Assembly: GCF_013426735.1 (NCBI RefSeq)
Contig: NZ_AP023272.1
Coordinates: forward strand, 1,222,501-1,286,500
Direction: 5' to 3'
Source: Agrobacterium vitis
Lineage (GTDB): Bacteria > Pseudomonadota > Alphaproteobacteria > Rhizobiales > Rhizobiaceae
Length of the DNA stretch: 64,000 bases
Shown here: positions 19,236 to 29,907 of the stretch, piece after piece
Numbering within the stretch: the first letter of the stretch is position 1
How the letters are laid out: every line of letters starts with the position of its first letter
The notes under the pieces: model-generated
Databases searched by the model: none
The model's input: only the letters and a program-made list of their open reading frames with translations
What the model was told of the DNA's origin: nothing
Position numbers and translations under genes: made by a program

Positions 19236-19853
19236 TCACCGTGATAGCTCCTTCAAGCCCAGCCGGATTAGTTTGGCGCTGTCTGCGCCTTCACCACCGT
19301 TTTTCAACGCGGCGGCGATGGCGTTGGCGGCCTGGTCGCGGGAATAGCCGAGATTGGTCAAGGCTGACACCGCATCGGAAACCGGGGCGGAGGCAACCCC
19401 TTCGCCAAGCTCCTGCTTGAGACCGATGGCGCTTCCGGCCTCCCCAGTGAAGGCCGGAGCCTTGTTCTTCAATTCGGTGACAAGACGCAGCGCCACTTTC
19501 GGTCCGACGCCCGGCGCTCTGGCAATGGCGGGTTTGTCCTGGAGGGCGATGGCATTGGCGAGTTCCGAGGGGGTGAGGGTGGCCAAAATCGCCAGCGCCA
19601 CCTTGGCGCCAACGCCCTGCACGCTTTGCAGCAGATTAAACCATTCCCGCTCCAGCGCGCTCATGAAGCCGAACAATTTCAGCTGGTCCTCGCGCACATA
19701 GGTCTCGATGAACAGCACGATGGCCTCGCCGGGTGATCCCAGCCGTGCCAGGGTGCGGGACGAACAATGAGCGACGTAACAGACGCCGTGCACATCGACC
19801 AGCACATGGTCGTCGCCGATCTCGTCAATGGTGCCTTTGAGCTTGCCAATCAT
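19236..19853 (-). CDS. ruvA: Holliday junction branch migration protein RuvA
   Basis: A 205-aa protein starting [13 protein letters not shown] at 19853; the open frame continues 37 codons upstream into ruvC's reading space without resemblance. OB-fold, then helix-hairpin-helix motifs ([17 protein letters not shown] and [17 protein letters not shown]), and the C-terminal RuvB-binding domain ([16 protein letters not shown]). It grips four-way junctions for RuvB. Downstream, ruvB is separated from it by the toxin-antitoxin pair. Confidence 0.97.
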   Translation of the reverse strand: MIGKLKGTIDEIGDDHVLVDVHGVCYVAHCSSRTLARLGSPGEAIVLFIETYVREDQLKLFGFMSALEREWFNLLQSVQGVGAKVALAILATLTPSELANAIALQDKPAIARAPGVGPKVALRLVTELKNKAPAFTGEAGSAIGLKQELGEGVASAPVSDAVSALTNLGYSRDQAANAIAAALKNGGEGADSAKLIRLGLKELSR

Positions 19854-19878
19854 ATGCCATATCCAATGAAAAGAGTGA

Positions 19879-20388
19879 TTATCCCGCCAGCGCCCGGCGC
19901 ATCCGCTCACCGCCGCGATTATGGGCGTGGCAGATGGCGATGGCCAAGGCATCGGCTGCATCATTGCCTTTGAATTCGGCCTTCGGCATCAGGATCTTCA
20001 GCATCATATGGATCTGTTGCTTATCGCCATGGCCAACGCCGATCACCGATTTCTTCACCGCATTCGGGGCATATTCCGCCACCGGCAAACCGGCACGGGC
20101 TGGCACCAGCATGGCGATGCCACGGGCCTGGCCAAGCTTCAGTGTCGCAACCGCGTCCTTGTTGACGAAGGTCTGTTCCACCGCTGCTTCATTGGGCTGG
20201 TGGAGATGCACCACATCGGCCAGCCCGTCATGCAACTGGCACAGTCTGGACGCCAGATCCATGTCTCCATCGGACATGACTGTACCCGATGCGACAAAGC
20301 GCAACGAATTGCCCAATGTCTCGATAACGCCCCAGCCGGTGCGGCGCAGGCCAGGATCGATACCGATAATGCGAATCGCGCTTGTCAT
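19879..20388 (-). CDS. ruvC: Crossover junction endodeoxyribonuclease RuvC
   Basis: A 169-aa RNase H-like resolvase. Catalytic acids: Asp in [15 protein letters not shown] (Asp11), Glu in [11 protein letters not shown] (about 70), and the Asp pair in [15 protein letters not shown] (about 143-146). It cuts Holliday junctions symmetrically. First gene of the ruv cluster; ruvA follows after 25 bases. It is divergent from the luciferase-like gene. Confidence 0.97.
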   Translation of the reverse strand: MTSAIRIIGIDPGLRRTGWGVIETLGNSLRFVASGTVMSDGDMDLASRLCQLHDGLADVVHLHQPNEAAVEQTFVNKDAVATLKLGQARGIAMLVPARAGLPVAEYAPNAVKKSVIGVGHGDKQQIHMMLKILMPKAEFKGNDAADALAIAICHAHNRGGERMRRALAG

Positions 20389-20593
20389 GGAAAAATCCTA
20401 ATCCTTTTCAAGCGAGATGTGCCAGCAAAAAGTGAACAAAACAAAAACATTCGCTGTGGATTGGGCGTCGATTTGCTCACCTTCTCAAAACCTGTCCCGC
20501 AAAGATGTGATCGGGTCTTTCCTCTCACCGCCTCTGGTATTGACATCAGGAGTACATAGATAAAGTCATATCCTCTCATCTGGAGCGCGCTTT

Positions 20594-21610
20594 ATGACAT
20601 CTGGAAAAACCGTGCCGATTTCCATTCTGGACCTTTCGCCTATTGCAGAAGGGCAGAGCGTGTCGGATGCGCTTTCGGCCTCGCGGCGCATGGCCGTTGC
20701 GGCTGAAGAGCACGGTTACACGCGGTTCTGGCTGGCTGAGCATCACGGCATGCCGGGCATTGCCAGCGCGGCGACCTCAATTGTCATTGCCCATGTCGGG
20801 GCGGCGACCAAGCGGATTCGCATCGGCTCCGGCGGCATCATGCTGCCCAATCATGCGCCGATGGTGATTGCTGAGCAATTCGGCACGCTCGCGGCGCTGT
20901 TTCCGGGCCGGGTCGATCTGGGTCTCGGACGGGCGCCCGGTACCGATATGCGCACGGCCCGCGCCTTGCGCCGCAATATGGAGGCGGGCGTGGATAACTT
21001 CCCCCAGGATATTCAGGAGCTGCAATTGCTGTTGGGGCCACCGGTTGGCGATGGCAGCCTGATGGCGGTTCCAGGTGTGAATAGCGATGTGGCGGTGTGG
21101 CTGCTGGGTTCCAGCCTTTATAGTGCCCATCTGGCGGCGGCGCTGGGTCTTCCCTATGCCTTTGCGTCGCATTTCGCCCCGGATCAATTGTTTGAGGCGA
21201 TCTCGATCTACCGTGATCGCTTCCAGCCATCCGAGGCCCTCGATAAGCCCTATATGATTGTCGGTGTGATGGGCGCTATCGCCGAAACGGATCAGGAGGC
21301 GCGGCGTCTGTTTACCTCCGCCCAGCAGCAATTCATCAACTTGCGGCGCAATGTGCGCAGCCAGTTTCCTTGTCCGGTCGAGACCATGGAGGGCTTGTGG
21401 AGCGAAATGGAGCGCTTCGGTGTTGAGCATACGCTGCAACATGCTGTGGTCGGCGGCCCGGCGACAGCGGCTGAAAAGCTATCTCGCTTCCTGAAAAATA
21501 CCGGCGCTGATGAAGTGATCGTCTCCATGCCGATCCACGATATCGAGGCACGGTTGACATCGGTTCGGCTGTTTGCCGATCTGCAGCGTCAGGCATGCGA
21601 AGCGGCGTGA
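20594..21610 (+). CDS. LLM-class flavin-dependent oxidoreductase
   Basis: A 338-aa luciferase-like monooxygenase. Motifs: [54 protein letters not shown] and [12 protein letters not shown], all hallmarks of the YhbW/LLM branch. It uses reduced FMN, with substrate unknown. It stands alone between ruvC and an outer-membrane protein. Confidence 0.9.
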   Translation: MTSGKTVPISILDLSPIAEGQSVSDALSASRRMAVAAEEHGYTRFWLAEHHGMPGIASAATSIVIAHVGAATKRIRIGSGGIMLPNHAPMVIAEQFGTLAALFPGRVDLGLGRAPGTDMRTARALRRNMEAGVDNFPQDIQELQLLLGPPVGDGSLMAVPGVNSDVAVWLLGSSLYSAHLAAALGLPYAFASHFAPDQLFEAISIYRDRFQPSEALDKPYMIVGVMGAIAETDQEARRLFTSAQQQFINLRRNVRSQFPCPVETMEGLWSEMERFGVEHTLQHAVVGGPATAAEKLSRFLKNTGADEVIVSMPIHDIEARLTSVRLFADLQRQACEAA

Positions 21611-21748
21611 CGGCGTGGTAGAGGCCTAAATGCGATCGCGGCATGGTTAAGCAACAGGCTTAATGAGGTCTTAACCTTTGCCCTTCATTATCCACGGTTG
21701 AAACGTGGGGGCATGGCCCCGTCATCCTTTGATTTTGGGGCCTTTCTC

Positions 21749-22567
21749 ATGAAAAGACATCTATTGGCACTGTTTGCCGCCGGCATTCTGGCCGGTCCGG
21801 TAAGCGCCGCCGACGTCTATCAGCCAGAACCGCCGCCGCAGGACGCTCCCGAAGTGCGGGTTGCCGATACGTCCGGCTGGTATCTGCGTGGCGATATCGG
21901 CTATTCCTTCAACAAGTTGCGCGGAGCGAAGTTCTACCAGGGCTCCAACGCCAATCAGGCTAGTTTCGACCGGCATGATCTGGATAACAGCTACACGCTG
22001 GGAGGCGGTGTCGGATACCAGATCAACAGTCATCTGCGCACCGATGTAACCTTCGACTATCTCGGCAAGTCGGATTTCACCGGCTCGACCCATGGGTCCT
22101 GCGGCGTATCCAGCGCCTGTACCTCGCGTGACCTGTCCTCCTTGCAGGCCTATACGCTGATGGCCAATGCCTATGTGGATCTCGGCACCTACGCCTCGTT
22201 CACGCCCTATGTTGGCGCAGGTATCGGCGGGTCCTATGTCAAATGGGACAAGCTGAAAAACACCTCCTGCGCCGATGACGGCAGTGGTTGTGATGGCAGC
22301 GAAGAGCATGGGGGCCGGGGTAGCTGGCGCTTTGCCTATCAGCTGATGGTTGGCACCTCCATCGATCTCACCTGCGACTGGAAAGCCGATATCGGTTACC
22401 GCTTCCGCCAGACGACGGGTGGTAGCATGTTCGGCTACAAGGCCAATGGCGGTCCCGGCAGTGACAAGGGCTTTTACAGCCACGACCTGCATGTCGGAGC
22501 CCGCTACCAGTTCGGTGGCTGCCCGACGCCGGTCGGCTATGAGCCGCCACCTCTTGTCTATAAGTGA
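21749..22567 (+). CDS. Outer-membrane beta-barrel protein (Omp25/porin-like)
   Basis: A 272-aa protein with a cleavable signal peptide (MKRHLLALFAAGILAGPVSA). Alternating strands follow, such as GWYLRGDIGYSFNKL and YTLGGGVGYQI, typical of the 8-stranded OMP_b-brl family of Rhizobiales. It ends with the aromatic strand VGARYQFGG and a short tail. Cysteines in GSCGVSSAC and TSCADDGSGCDG may form loop disulphides. The ATG at 21749 is chosen because the signal peptide begins there; 17 further upstream codons are open. Confidence 0.85.
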   Translation: MKRHLLALFAAGILAGPVSAADVYQPEPPPQDAPEVRVADTSGWYLRGDIGYSFNKLRGAKFYQGSNANQASFDRHDLDNSYTLGGGVGYQINSHLRTDVTFDYLGKSDFTGSTHGSCGVSSACTSRDLSSLQAYTLMANAYVDLGTYASFTPYVGAGIGGSYVKWDKLKNTSCADDGSGCDGSEEHGGRGSWRFAYQLMVGTSIDLTCDWKADIGYRFRQTTGGSMFGYKANGGPGSDKGFYSHDLHVGARYQFGGCPTPVGYEPPPLVYK

Positions 22568-22629
22568 TCGGGCTTACCGCCTGCGAATGCCTGCTGGTCT
22601 GGAGAGGACCGGCTCGATTTTGAAAAAGC

Positions 22630-22666
22630 GCCGTGGGTTCGAAAGGACGCACGGCATTTTGTTGTT
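22630..22666 (+). terminator. Weak terminator after the outer-membrane protein gene
   Basis: GCCGTG and CACGGC enclose a 14-base loop, followed by ATTTTGTTGTTTTT. Confidence 0.5.
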
Positions 22667-22814
22667 TTTCATAACTGTCTGCCCCCTTGCATTTCCAGCA
22701 CTGTCCCATAAAGCTAACCACACAGGAACGGCTGCTTGGCGAAGGATCTCGTCCGTCAATGGGCTTTTCTGCCCGGATTTACATAACCACTGTCAATCTT
22801 TTTGAACGGTCAAA

Positions 22815-23801
22815 ATGAAAATACTCGCTTCCTTCCTGGTGTGGCCGGGCGTGTTCGTGTTCGGCCTGACAGGCTCCTATTTCGCTTTTTCCAGTTCTCA
22901 TCCACTGCTTGGCTTCGTTGCCGTCTATCTCTGTGCTTTCGGTCTTCTGGCGCTCAGCGAGCGGCTCCTGCCTTATGAGCCGACCTGGCTAGAGGGCGAT
23001 GGCGAGACCGTCAACGATGTCGCCCATACGCTGTTGACCAAGGGACTGGTCGAGTTTCTATCGGGTCTGACGGTGATTTTCCCGATGGCCGCCGCCCGGG
23101 TGTTGCAACCGCTGACGGCGCTGGAATTTCACCTTTGGCCAACCGGCCTGCCCATGGCCTTGCAGGTCGTTCTAGGGCTGGTTGTTGCTGAATTCGGTTT
23201 GTATTGGGCGCACAGGATTGCCCATGAACGGCTGTTCTTCTGGCGGTTCCATGCGCTGCACCACAGCGTTGCCAGGCTCTGGGTGGTCAATACCGGGCGT
23301 TTCCATGTGATGGATTCACTGTTCAAGGTGGCACTTAGCCAGCTGCCGCTCTATCTGCTGGGCGCGCCCGTTGCCGTCTTTCTCTGGGTCGGTGCGGCCA
23401 CCGCCTTCATCGGCATCCTCACTCATTGCAATGTCGCAGTGCGCACTGGCATTCTTGACTTCGTGTTCAGCACACCGCGCCTGCATCGCTGGCACCATTC
23501 GAAGATTTTGCGTGAAGGCAATACCAATTACGGCGAGAACCTGGTGCTTTTCGATCAGATATTCGGGACCTATTACAATCCCGAACACGGACCCAGCACC
23601 AATATCGGCATCAGCGGCACGGTGGCCAAGGGGTTCGTCGCTCAATTGGTCCAGCCCTTCACGGTGAAGGGCCAGAGGCAAATTCTCGGGGCTCGGCCGG
23701 TCGAGGAGGGGACGCTTGCGCCCCCCGATGTCGTTGCTCAGAATTCGCGCTTGACCAGCACCCTGTCCACCGACAGCGCTCCGCCACCGAAGGCCGCGTA
23801 A
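22815..23801 (+). CDS. Sterol desaturase / fatty acid hydroxylase family protein
   Basis: A 328-aa integral membrane di-iron enzyme. The histidine clusters HRIAHE (about 135-140), HALHHS (about 149-154) and HRWHHS (about 222-227) match the FA_hydroxylase pattern, set among about five hydrophobic helices. It may hydroxylate or desaturate a lipid; the substrate cannot be read. The Pro/Ala-rich 3' end overlaps the convergent DoxX gene by 64 bases. Confidence 0.85.
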   Translation: MKILASFLVWPGVFVFGLTGSYFAFSSSHPLLGFVAVYLCAFGLLALSERLLPYEPTWLEGDGETVNDVAHTLLTKGLVEFLSGLTVIFPMAAARVLQPLTALEFHLWPTGLPMALQVVLGLVVAEFGLYWAHRIAHERLFFWRFHALHHSVARLWVVNTGRFHVMDSLFKVALSQLPLYLLGAPVAVFLWVGAATAFIGILTHCNVAVRTGILDFVFSTPRLHRWHHSKILREGNTNYGENLVLFDQIFGTYYNPEHGPSTNIGISGTVAKGFVAQLVQPFTVKGQRQILGARPVEEGTLAPPDVVAQNSRLTSTLSTDSAPPPKAA

Positions 23802-24328
23802 AACAGCGCTCCGCCGGTCCAGAACAGCGAAGCAAGTTCGGCCTTGGTCTGCACCTGTTCCAGGAAGGTGGTGCCGCCATCGGCAAGCCGCTTGACGGCT
23901 TCTGGGGTGAACAACGTGGCGCCGCTTTTAAGGGCGTCAATGCCTTCTTGCGTTAGGAATGCATGCCCGTAGGGGAACTTGACGTGAAACCAAAGGGTGA
24001 TGGCCAGCATGATGCCATTGGCGAGCGCGACTGGCCGCGTAAAAAGTCCGATTACAATCAGGAAACCGCCGAAAAACTGCATGGCGGCCAGCATGGGCGA
24101 CCAGAGCCAGCCCGGGTAGAAGCCAAGATTCTCTACAAAGCCGATCTGGGCCATGGGCGCCATGATTTTTGGATAGCCCTCGATGACAAGCATGGCGCCG
24201 ATGGCCACCCGAAAAGCGGTGAAGGCCAGGGGCTCGGCAAATCCCTGATAGAATTTTTCCATGATCGGAAGGAACAGCCGGGTTTTAGGCGACTTGCTGG
24301 GTGCGGAATACAGTGTTTCCATTGTCAT
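23738..24328 (-). CDS. DoxX family membrane protein
   Basis: A 196-aa protein with four hydrophobic helices. It shows FRVAIGAMLVIEGYPKI and GGFLIVIGLFTRPVALANG, the DoxX core. Relatives act with quinone or thiosulphate redox or are of unknown function. ATG at 24328 (MTMETLYS) is preceded by GAGG; a second ATG is two codons in. Convergent overlap with the sterol desaturase-like gene. Confidence 0.85.
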   Translation of the reverse strand: MTMETLYSAPSKSPKTRLFLPIMEKFYQGFAEPLAFTAFRVAIGAMLVIEGYPKIMAPMAQIGFVENLGFYPGWLWSPMLAAMQFFGGFLIVIGLFTRPVALANGIMLAITLWFHVKFPYGHAFLTQEGIDALKSGATLFTPEAVKRLADGGTTFLEQVQTKAELASLFWTGGALFYAAFGGGALSVDRVLVKREF

Positions 24329-24540
24329 AGCCAACCTCAATAGGGTTTGTTTTGCGTGTAGGCTGATGTTGCATGGGTCTGGCTGGCGGCTATTGATCTC
24401 GGTCAATAAAGTTGCGGAGACGCAACTTGGCGCACGTTTTTCGCGTAGATGTCCCGCTTTGTGGAGGATTTGGCGGCGGCGGATTGTCGCTGTCGGGCCG
24501 ATAAAAGTCGCTTGACGAAAATCGTGAACTCGATTAGCAA

Positions 24541-24597
24541 CGACGGCGGGACACCTCTCCCCAACGAGAGGCCATATACCTGGAAGGGTAGTTTGCT
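24541..24597 (+). ncRNA. Probable serC leader RNA (serC-motif type)
   Basis: The 57 bases before serC contain GGCGGGACA, then hairpin CCTCTC-CCCAAC-GAGAGG (24554-24571), immediately followed by CCA-TATACC-TGG (24572-24583) and the ribosome-binding stretch GGAAGGGTAG. Two short stacked hairpins just before serC are the layout of the serC RNA motif known from alphaproteobacteria. The identification is from memory of that motif, not a covariance-model search. Confidence 0.6.
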
Positions 24598-25776
24598 ATG
24601 GTTGATATTACTGCACCCGCCGTACGTACGGAAAATGCTAATTTTTCGTCTGGCCCTTGCTCGAAGCGCCCCGGTTGGGCACTCGACGCTCTCAGCGATG
24701 CCCCGCTCGGTCGTTCGCACCGCGCCAAGGTCGGCAAAGACAAGCTGAAGCTGGCCATTGACCTCACTCGTGAAATTCTGAACGTTCCTGCCGATTACCG
24801 TATTGGTATCGTTCCGGCGTCTGACACCGGTGCTGTTGAAATGGCGCTCTGGTCCTTGCTGGGTGAACGCGGCGTGGACATGCTGTCCTGGGAAAGCTTT
24901 GGCGCTGGCTGGGTGACCGATGTGGTCAAGCAGCTCAAGCTTGCCGATGTTCGCAAGTTCAATGCAGATTACGGCCTGCTGCCAAACCTTGCCGAGGTTG
25001 ATTTCGACCGCGACGTGGTCTTCACATGGAACGGCACGACTTCGGGTGTTCGCGTTCCCAATGCTGATTTCATCCCCGCTGACCGCAAGGGTCTGACCAT
25101 TTGCGACGCCACCTCTGCCGCATTTGCGCAGGATTTGGATTTCGCGAAGCTCGACGTTGTCACCTTCTCGTGGCAGAAGGTTCTGGGCGGCGAGGGCGGT
25201 CACGGCATGTTGATCCTCAGCCCCCGCGCTGTTGAGCGTCTTCAGACCTACGCACCGGCTTGGCCGCTGCCGAAGATTTTCCGTCTGACCTCTGGCGGCA
25301 AGCTGATTGAAGGCATCTTCAAGGGTGAAACCATCAACACGCCTTCGATGCTCTGCGTTGAAGATTATCTGGATGCGCTGAACTGGGCGAAGTCCATCGG
25401 TGGTCTGGACGCGCTGATTGCCCGTGCTGACGCCAATGCCAAGGTGATCTTCGATTTCGTCGCTGCCAATGACTGGATTGCCAACCTTGCACAGGTTGAC
25501 GAGACCCGTTCCAACACGTCTGTGTGCCTGACCATTGCCGATCCAGAGGTTCTGGCTCTGCCCGCTGAAGAGCAGGCCGCTTTTGCCAAGGGTATTGCAA
25601 CGCTTCTGGAAAAGCAGGGCGTTGCCTATGACATCGGTGCTTACCGCGACGCGCCTGCTGGTCTTCGCATCTGGGCTGGTGCCACCATTGAGACCGCTGA
25701 TATGCAGGCTCTGATGCCGTGGCTGACCTGGGCTTATCAGACCCAGAAGGCAACGCTTGCCAAGGCTGCTGCTTAA
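24598..25776 (+). CDS. serC: Phosphoserine aminotransferase
   Basis: A 392-aa PLP-dependent class V aminotransferase making 3-phosphoserine from 3-phosphohydroxypyruvate. It shows [43 protein letters not shown] and the PLP-lysine region [18 protein letters not shown]. This is the alphaproteobacterial/archaeal branch rather than the E. coli type. serA follows after 83 bases, forming the serine pathway pair. Codon use is strongly biased, consistent with high expression. Confidence 0.96.
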   Translation: MVDITAPAVRTENANFSSGPCSKRPGWALDALSDAPLGRSHRAKVGKDKLKLAIDLTREILNVPADYRIGIVPASDTGAVEMALWSLLGERGVDMLSWESFGAGWVTDVVKQLKLADVRKFNADYGLLPNLAEVDFDRDVVFTWNGTTSGVRVPNADFIPADRKGLTICDATSAAFAQDLDFAKLDVVTFSWQKVLGGEGGHGMLILSPRAVERLQTYAPAWPLPKIFRLTSGGKLIEGIFKGETINTPSMLCVEDYLDALNWAKSIGGLDALIARADANAKVIFDFVAANDWIANLAQVDETRSNTSVCLTIADPEVLALPAEEQAAFAKGIATLLEKQGVAYDIGAYRDAPAGLRIWAGATIETADMQALMPWLTWAYQTQKATLAKAAA

Positions 25777-25786
25777 AGCTCTATCT

Positions 25787-25808
25787 GGCCTCGCAATGAT
25801 GCGAGGCC
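25787..25808 (+). promoter_or_regulatory. Perfect 9-bp hairpin between serC and serA
   Basis: GGCCTCGCA, ATGA loop, TGCGAGGCC. No T-run follows. Both arms can also pair with the serA ribosome-binding segment GAGGCCTCG (25849-25857). Confidence 0.65.
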
Positions 25809-25859
25809 TACTTCCCCATTCATGCTTGTTATAAACGAACTCTTTTAGGAGGCCTCGTC

Positions 25860-27455
25860 ATGGCACCTCGCGTTCTCGTCTCTGATGAATTGTCAGAAAC
25901 CGCCGTCCAGATCTTCCGCGATCGCGGCGTTGAAGTGGATTTCCAGCCGCAGCTCGGCAAGGATAAGGACAAACTGGCTGAAATCATCGGTAATTACGAT
26001 GGTCTGGCCATCCGTTCGGCCACCAAGGCCACGGAAAAGCTGATTGCTGCCGCCACCAATCTGAAAGTGATTGGCCGCGCTGGTATCGGCGTCGATAACG
26101 TTGATATTCCGGCTGCCTCGCGCCGTGGTATCATTGTGATGAACACGCCGTTCGGCAACTCCATCACCACCGCTGAACACGCCATTGCGCTGATGTTTGC
26201 CGTTGCCCGCCAGCTTCCCGCAGCTGACGCCTCCACACAGGCTGGCAAGTGGGAAAAGTCGAAGTTCATGGGTGTTGAAATCACCGGCAAGGTGCTGGGT
26301 GTGATCGGCGCTGGCAACATCGGCGGTATCGTCTGCAAGAAGGCCATCGGTCTGGGCATGCATGTCATCGCTTACGACCCCTTCCTGTCGGCGGAACGGG
26401 CGCAGGAAATGGGCGTGAAGAAGGTTGAGCTGGACGAGCTGCTGGCCCAGGCCGATTTCATCACCCTGCACGTGCCGATGACCGATAAGACCCGGGGCAT
26501 TCTCGGCAAGGAAAATCTTGCCAAGACCAAGCCCGGCGTTCGCATCATCAACTGCGCCCGTGGTGGTCTGGTGGATGAGGCCGCTTTGGCCGAAGCCATC
26601 AAGTCCGGTCATGTTGCCGGTGCTGGTTTCGACGTGTTCGAAGTTGAGCCTGCCAAGGAAAGCCCGCTGTTTGGCCTGCCAAACGTGGTTTGCACCCCGC
26701 ATCTGGGCGCATCCACCACCGAAGCACAGGAAAATGTTGCTCTTCAGGTGGCCGAGCAGATGTCGGATTACCTCGTCAACGGCGCGGTTTCCAACGCCAT
26801 CAACATGCCATCGATCACTGCGGAAGAAGCACCGCTTTTGAAGCCGTTCATTCGGTTGGCTGATGTTCTCGGCGCTTTTGTCGGTCAGGTCACCGATGGT
26901 GCGATCAAGGAAATCGAAATCCTCTATGATGGCCAGACGGCCACCATGAACACCAAGGCGCTGACGTCTGCCCTACTGGCAGGCTTGATCCGGGCGCAGG
27001 TTTCGGATGTCAACATGGTGTCGGCGCCGATCATGATCAAGGAAAAGGGCATCGTGCTGTCTGAAGTCAAGCGTGACAAGACCGGCGTTTACGACGGTTA
27101 CATCAAGCTGACCGTGACCACCGAAAAGCAGACTCGCTCGATTGCTGGCACCGTGTTCTCGGATGGCAAGCCACGCTTCATCCAGATCAAGGGCATCAAT
27201 CTCGACGCCGATGTCGGTCCGCACATGATCTACATCTCCAACACCGACGTTCCCGGCATGATCGGCTTCATGGGCACCACGCTCGGCAATGCTGGCGTCA
27301 ACATCGCCAACTTCCAGCTGGGCCGCGAAAAGGAATCCGGCGACGCGATTGCGCTGCTCTATGTCGATGGCCCGGTCGAACAGGCTGTTCTCGATCAGCT
27401 GACCGCCAATGCGGCGATCAAGCAGGCTCGGCTTCTGACGTTTGCGGTCGAATAA
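25860..27455 (+). CDS. serA: D-3-phosphoglycerate dehydrogenase
   Basis: A 531-aa enzyme for the first step of serine synthesis. The NAD-binding fold is shown by GKVLGVIGAGNIGGIV. Catalytic Arg appears in NCARGGLVDE, then the Glu/His region FEVEPAKESPLFGLPNVVCTPHLG. The C-terminus adds an intervening domain and an ACT domain (about 455-531; NTDVPGMIGFMGTTLGNAGVN), so serine feedback is possible. This is the long (type I) form. The start is fixed by AGGAGG nearby. Confidence 0.97.
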   Translation: MAPRVLVSDELSETAVQIFRDRGVEVDFQPQLGKDKDKLAEIIGNYDGLAIRSATKATEKLIAAATNLKVIGRAGIGVDNVDIPAASRRGIIVMNTPFGNSITTAEHAIALMFAVARQLPAADASTQAGKWEKSKFMGVEITGKVLGVIGAGNIGGIVCKKAIGLGMHVIAYDPFLSAERAQEMGVKKVELDELLAQADFITLHVPMTDKTRGILGKENLAKTKPGVRIINCARGGLVDEAALAEAIKSGHVAGAGFDVFEVEPAKESPLFGLPNVVCTPHLGASTTEAQENVALQVAEQMSDYLVNGAVSNAINMPSITAEEAPLLKPFIRLADVLGAFVGQVTDGAIKEIEILYDGQTATMNTKALTSALLAGLIRAQVSDVNMVSAPIMIKEKGIVLSEVKRDKTGVYDGYIKLTVTTEKQTRSIAGTVFSDGKPRFIQIKGINLDADVGPHMIYISNTDVPGMIGFMGTTLGNAGVNIANFQLGREKESGDAIALLYVDGPVEQAVLDQLTANAAIKQARLLTFAVE

Positions 27456-27468
27456 GCCACTTGTCTCT

Positions 27469-27503
27469 ATAAGGCCGTGCACCATATGTGTGCATGGCCT
27501 TAT
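27469..27503. terminator. Bidirectional terminator between serA and the chemoreceptor gene
   Basis: ATAAGGCCGTGCAC and GTGCATGGCCTTAT form a 14-bp stem with one G-T position and a 7-base loop. The genes converge here. Confidence 0.75.
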
Positions 27504-27543
27504 ATAAATCGGTTATGATTTGAAGCGTAGTCGTCGTCAGCAT

Positions 27544-29907
27544 TCAACCCGCTGCACGGTATGCAGTGTGTTCTGATAACGCGCGTTGAACTGGTTTGTT
27601 TGCAGCCGCGCTACCCGGCTCTCTGATGGCCTTGCGGCGGTTTAGCTTGAAACCTTGCACAAGGTGAGCCAGGTTCTGGGCTTCATCTGCAAGCGAGTTG
27701 CTCAGGGCCGAAGCCTCTTCTGCCATGGTGGCGTTTTGCTGTGTCATCTGATCGATATTATCAACTGCGATGGTCACTTGTTTGAGGCCAATGGCTTGCT
27801 CACTGGCACCCTTCGCGATCGCATCGACATTGACATCGATCTCAGTGACATATTGCTCGATCTGGGTCAGGGATGAGCCGGTTTCCGCAACCAGCTTGAC
27901 ACCCTCGTTGACCTCCTCAGCAGACTTGTTGATCAGCGTTTTGATCTCCTTGGCCGCCTTCGCCGACCTTTGTGCCAGTTCGCGGACTTCAGAAGCGACA
28001 ACGGCAAATCCGCGTCCGGCCTCTCCGGCGCGCGCGGCTTCAACCCCGGCATTCAAAGCAAGCAGATTGGTCTGGAAAGCGATTTCGTCGATGACGCCGA
28101 TGATTTGCCCAATCTCGTTCGAAGCGTTTTCGATGCGCTGCATTGCACAAATCGCCTTGCCGACAACGGCGGTGGATGTTGTCGTACATTTGCGGGCATC
28201 GCCAACCAACGAACGTGTATCCTGCGCATTTTCTGCTGCCGCCAGAATGGTTGCACTGATCTGCGCCAGGGTTGCCGATGTTTCTTCAAGCGCTGCGGAT
28301 TGCTGTTCGGTGCGCTTGGACATGCTCGACGCTGCGGACTGCATTTCGCCGCTGCTGGTTTGTATCGTCACAGTACAGCTTAGGACATTTTCAAGAACGC
28401 TTTGGAACGATGCCAGAGAGCTGTTGAAATCGGTTCTGATTGTTTCAAAAGTGTCGATGAAAGGCTCGTCAATCGTCATGCGGATGTTGCAATCCGCCAG
28501 CCGGTTCAGGCCAGCTCCCAGTTTTTCCACCACGACCATGAGTTCCGCCGTGCGCTGCTCGTCCTGACGTTTTCTCTCGCGTTGTTCGGCGAGATCCTTG
28601 TCTGCCTTTGCTTGCCTTTCGATTTCTGCCGTGCGCAACAAAATCGCGTTCTTTCTAAAGCCAGCAACAGCAGTGGCAATGCGGCCCAGAGTGTCCTTTC
28701 GATCAACGAACGGCACATCTGCCTGCAGATTGCCGTCGGCGACCTCCATGATGGCTGCGGTCAATTCATGGGCAGGGATAACGAAGCGCCTTGAGGCAAA
28801 CACACTGGCTGCAATGGCAGCGAGTGTGAGCAATGCCACAAAACCGAGAGCCAAATTCTGCTGTGAAGATACCGCAGAAATTTCCGCATGGTTCAACAGT
28901 TTATCGTTGGAGACACCCCGCCATAGATACCATGCACCTTGCGGGTCAGGAAATGTCAGCTGTAGAACTTCAGAATAGGTCAATGTTGGATCAGGCTTAC
29001 CCTGGGCGACCGATGTCCTGGACAATTCCGCTTGCCCGGGTTTTGAAGCATTCACAAAAGAGCCGTAAGCGATGTTGACCAGCGAGGCGTCGCTGCTTGG
29101 TAGATATTTTTCGAGAACCCGCAGACGAACAATGGCTGACACCACACCCTTAAACGCTCCGGATTGGTCGAAATAGGGAACGGAGAACACCATGCCCTGC
29201 CGATCATATTCAACGAGTGTACGGTTAAAATCCGTATTGTCACAAGTCTTGACAATCGGTCCGGCGATAATCGGCACTTCAAGGTCTTTGAACGTGTCTA
29301 CGGTTGGGTACCGTTGACGAAAAAAGGCAATTTGTTTGGTGAGCAACGCATATTCTTCATCTTCGATTTCGGGTTGTTCGTTTGTTGCTTTGCTTGAACT
29401 CTCGTCCTTGGCAGCGTCCTCTGCATTCCCCGTTATCATCTCGTCAAACATCAGGGCGGGGGCTTCCTGCTCTTTGGTGACCGGGTCCAGCTTCTCAGGA
29501 TTAAAGCTTTCTGGGGTGAAATAAATTTCCGAGACCGCAACATTGCTCCAGAGATTGTTGTAGATTTGCTGGATCGTTGCTTTCGCGGATGGTCCCAAAT
29601 TGGTTGCGTGACGATCCATGCTTTTCACGTCGGGCAGAAACGAGAGCGTTCTGATGTTCTGGTAAATCTGGGCGAGAGCGTTGTCCAAATCCTTTTTGTA
29701 GATCAGGGTTTGCTCTTGCTCATCGCGACGCACGTCTTCTAATGCCCTGTTATATTCCTCTCGGGTGAAGTGAACGATTCCTGCACCCGCAAGGATCGCT
29801 ATGGCAATGATGACGCAAACGGATCGCAACAGGAAATTGGTAGGCCTTTTTATTGACAGTTGTTTTTCCGTTGCATCGCGGTTTTTTGCCGAAGTCATGT
29901 GTGTCAC
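27544..29907 (-). CDS. Methyl-accepting chemotaxis protein
   Basis: A 787-aa receptor. Membrane helix about 26-46, a large periplasmic sensor (about 47-345, Cache-like), second helix about 348-368, HAMP ([22 protein letters not shown]), linker, then the signalling domain with the hairpin tip [28 protein letters not shown] sequence and methylation helices. GTG at 29907 has GGGAG 8 bases upstream; an ATG three codons in (29898) is possible. The sensor contains an acidic stretch (about 163-185). The ligand is unknown and no che genes adjoin it. Confidence 0.93.
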   Translation of the reverse strand: MTHMTSAKNRDATEKQLSIKRPTNFLLRSVCVIIAIAILAGAGIVHFTREEYNRALEDVRRDEQEQTLIYKKDLDNALAQIYQNIRTLSFLPDVKSMDRHATNLGPSAKATIQQIYNNLWSNVAVSEIYFTPESFNPEKLDPVTKEQEAPALMFDEMITGNAEDAAKDESSSKATNEQPEIEDEEYALLTKQIAFFRQRYPTVDTFKDLEVPIIAGPIVKTCDNTDFNRTLVEYDRQGMVFSVPYFDQSGAFKGVVSAIVRLRVLEKYLPSSDASLVNIAYGSFVNASKPGQAELSRTSVAQGKPDPTLTYSEVLQLTFPDPQGAWYLWRGVSNDKLLNHAEISAVSSQQNLALGFVALLTLAAIAASVFASRRFVIPAHELTAAIMEVADGNLQADVPFVDRKDTLGRIATAVAGFRKNAILLRTAEIERQAKADKDLAEQRERKRQDEQRTAELMVVVEKLGAGLNRLADCNIRMTIDEPFIDTFETIRTDFNSSLASFQSVLENVLSCTVTIQTSSGEMQSAASSMSKRTEQQSAALEETSATLAQISATILAAAENAQDTRSLVGDARKCTTTSTAVVGKAICAMQRIENASNEIGQIIGVIDEIAFQTNLLALNAGVEAARAGEAGRGFAVVASEVRELAQRSAKAAKEIKTLINKSAEEVNEGVKLVAETGSSLTQIEQYVTEIDVNVDAIAKGASEQAIGLKQVTIAVDNIDQMTQQNATMAEEASALSNSLADEAQNLAHLVQGFKLNRRKAIREPGSAAANKPVQRALSEHTAYRAAG

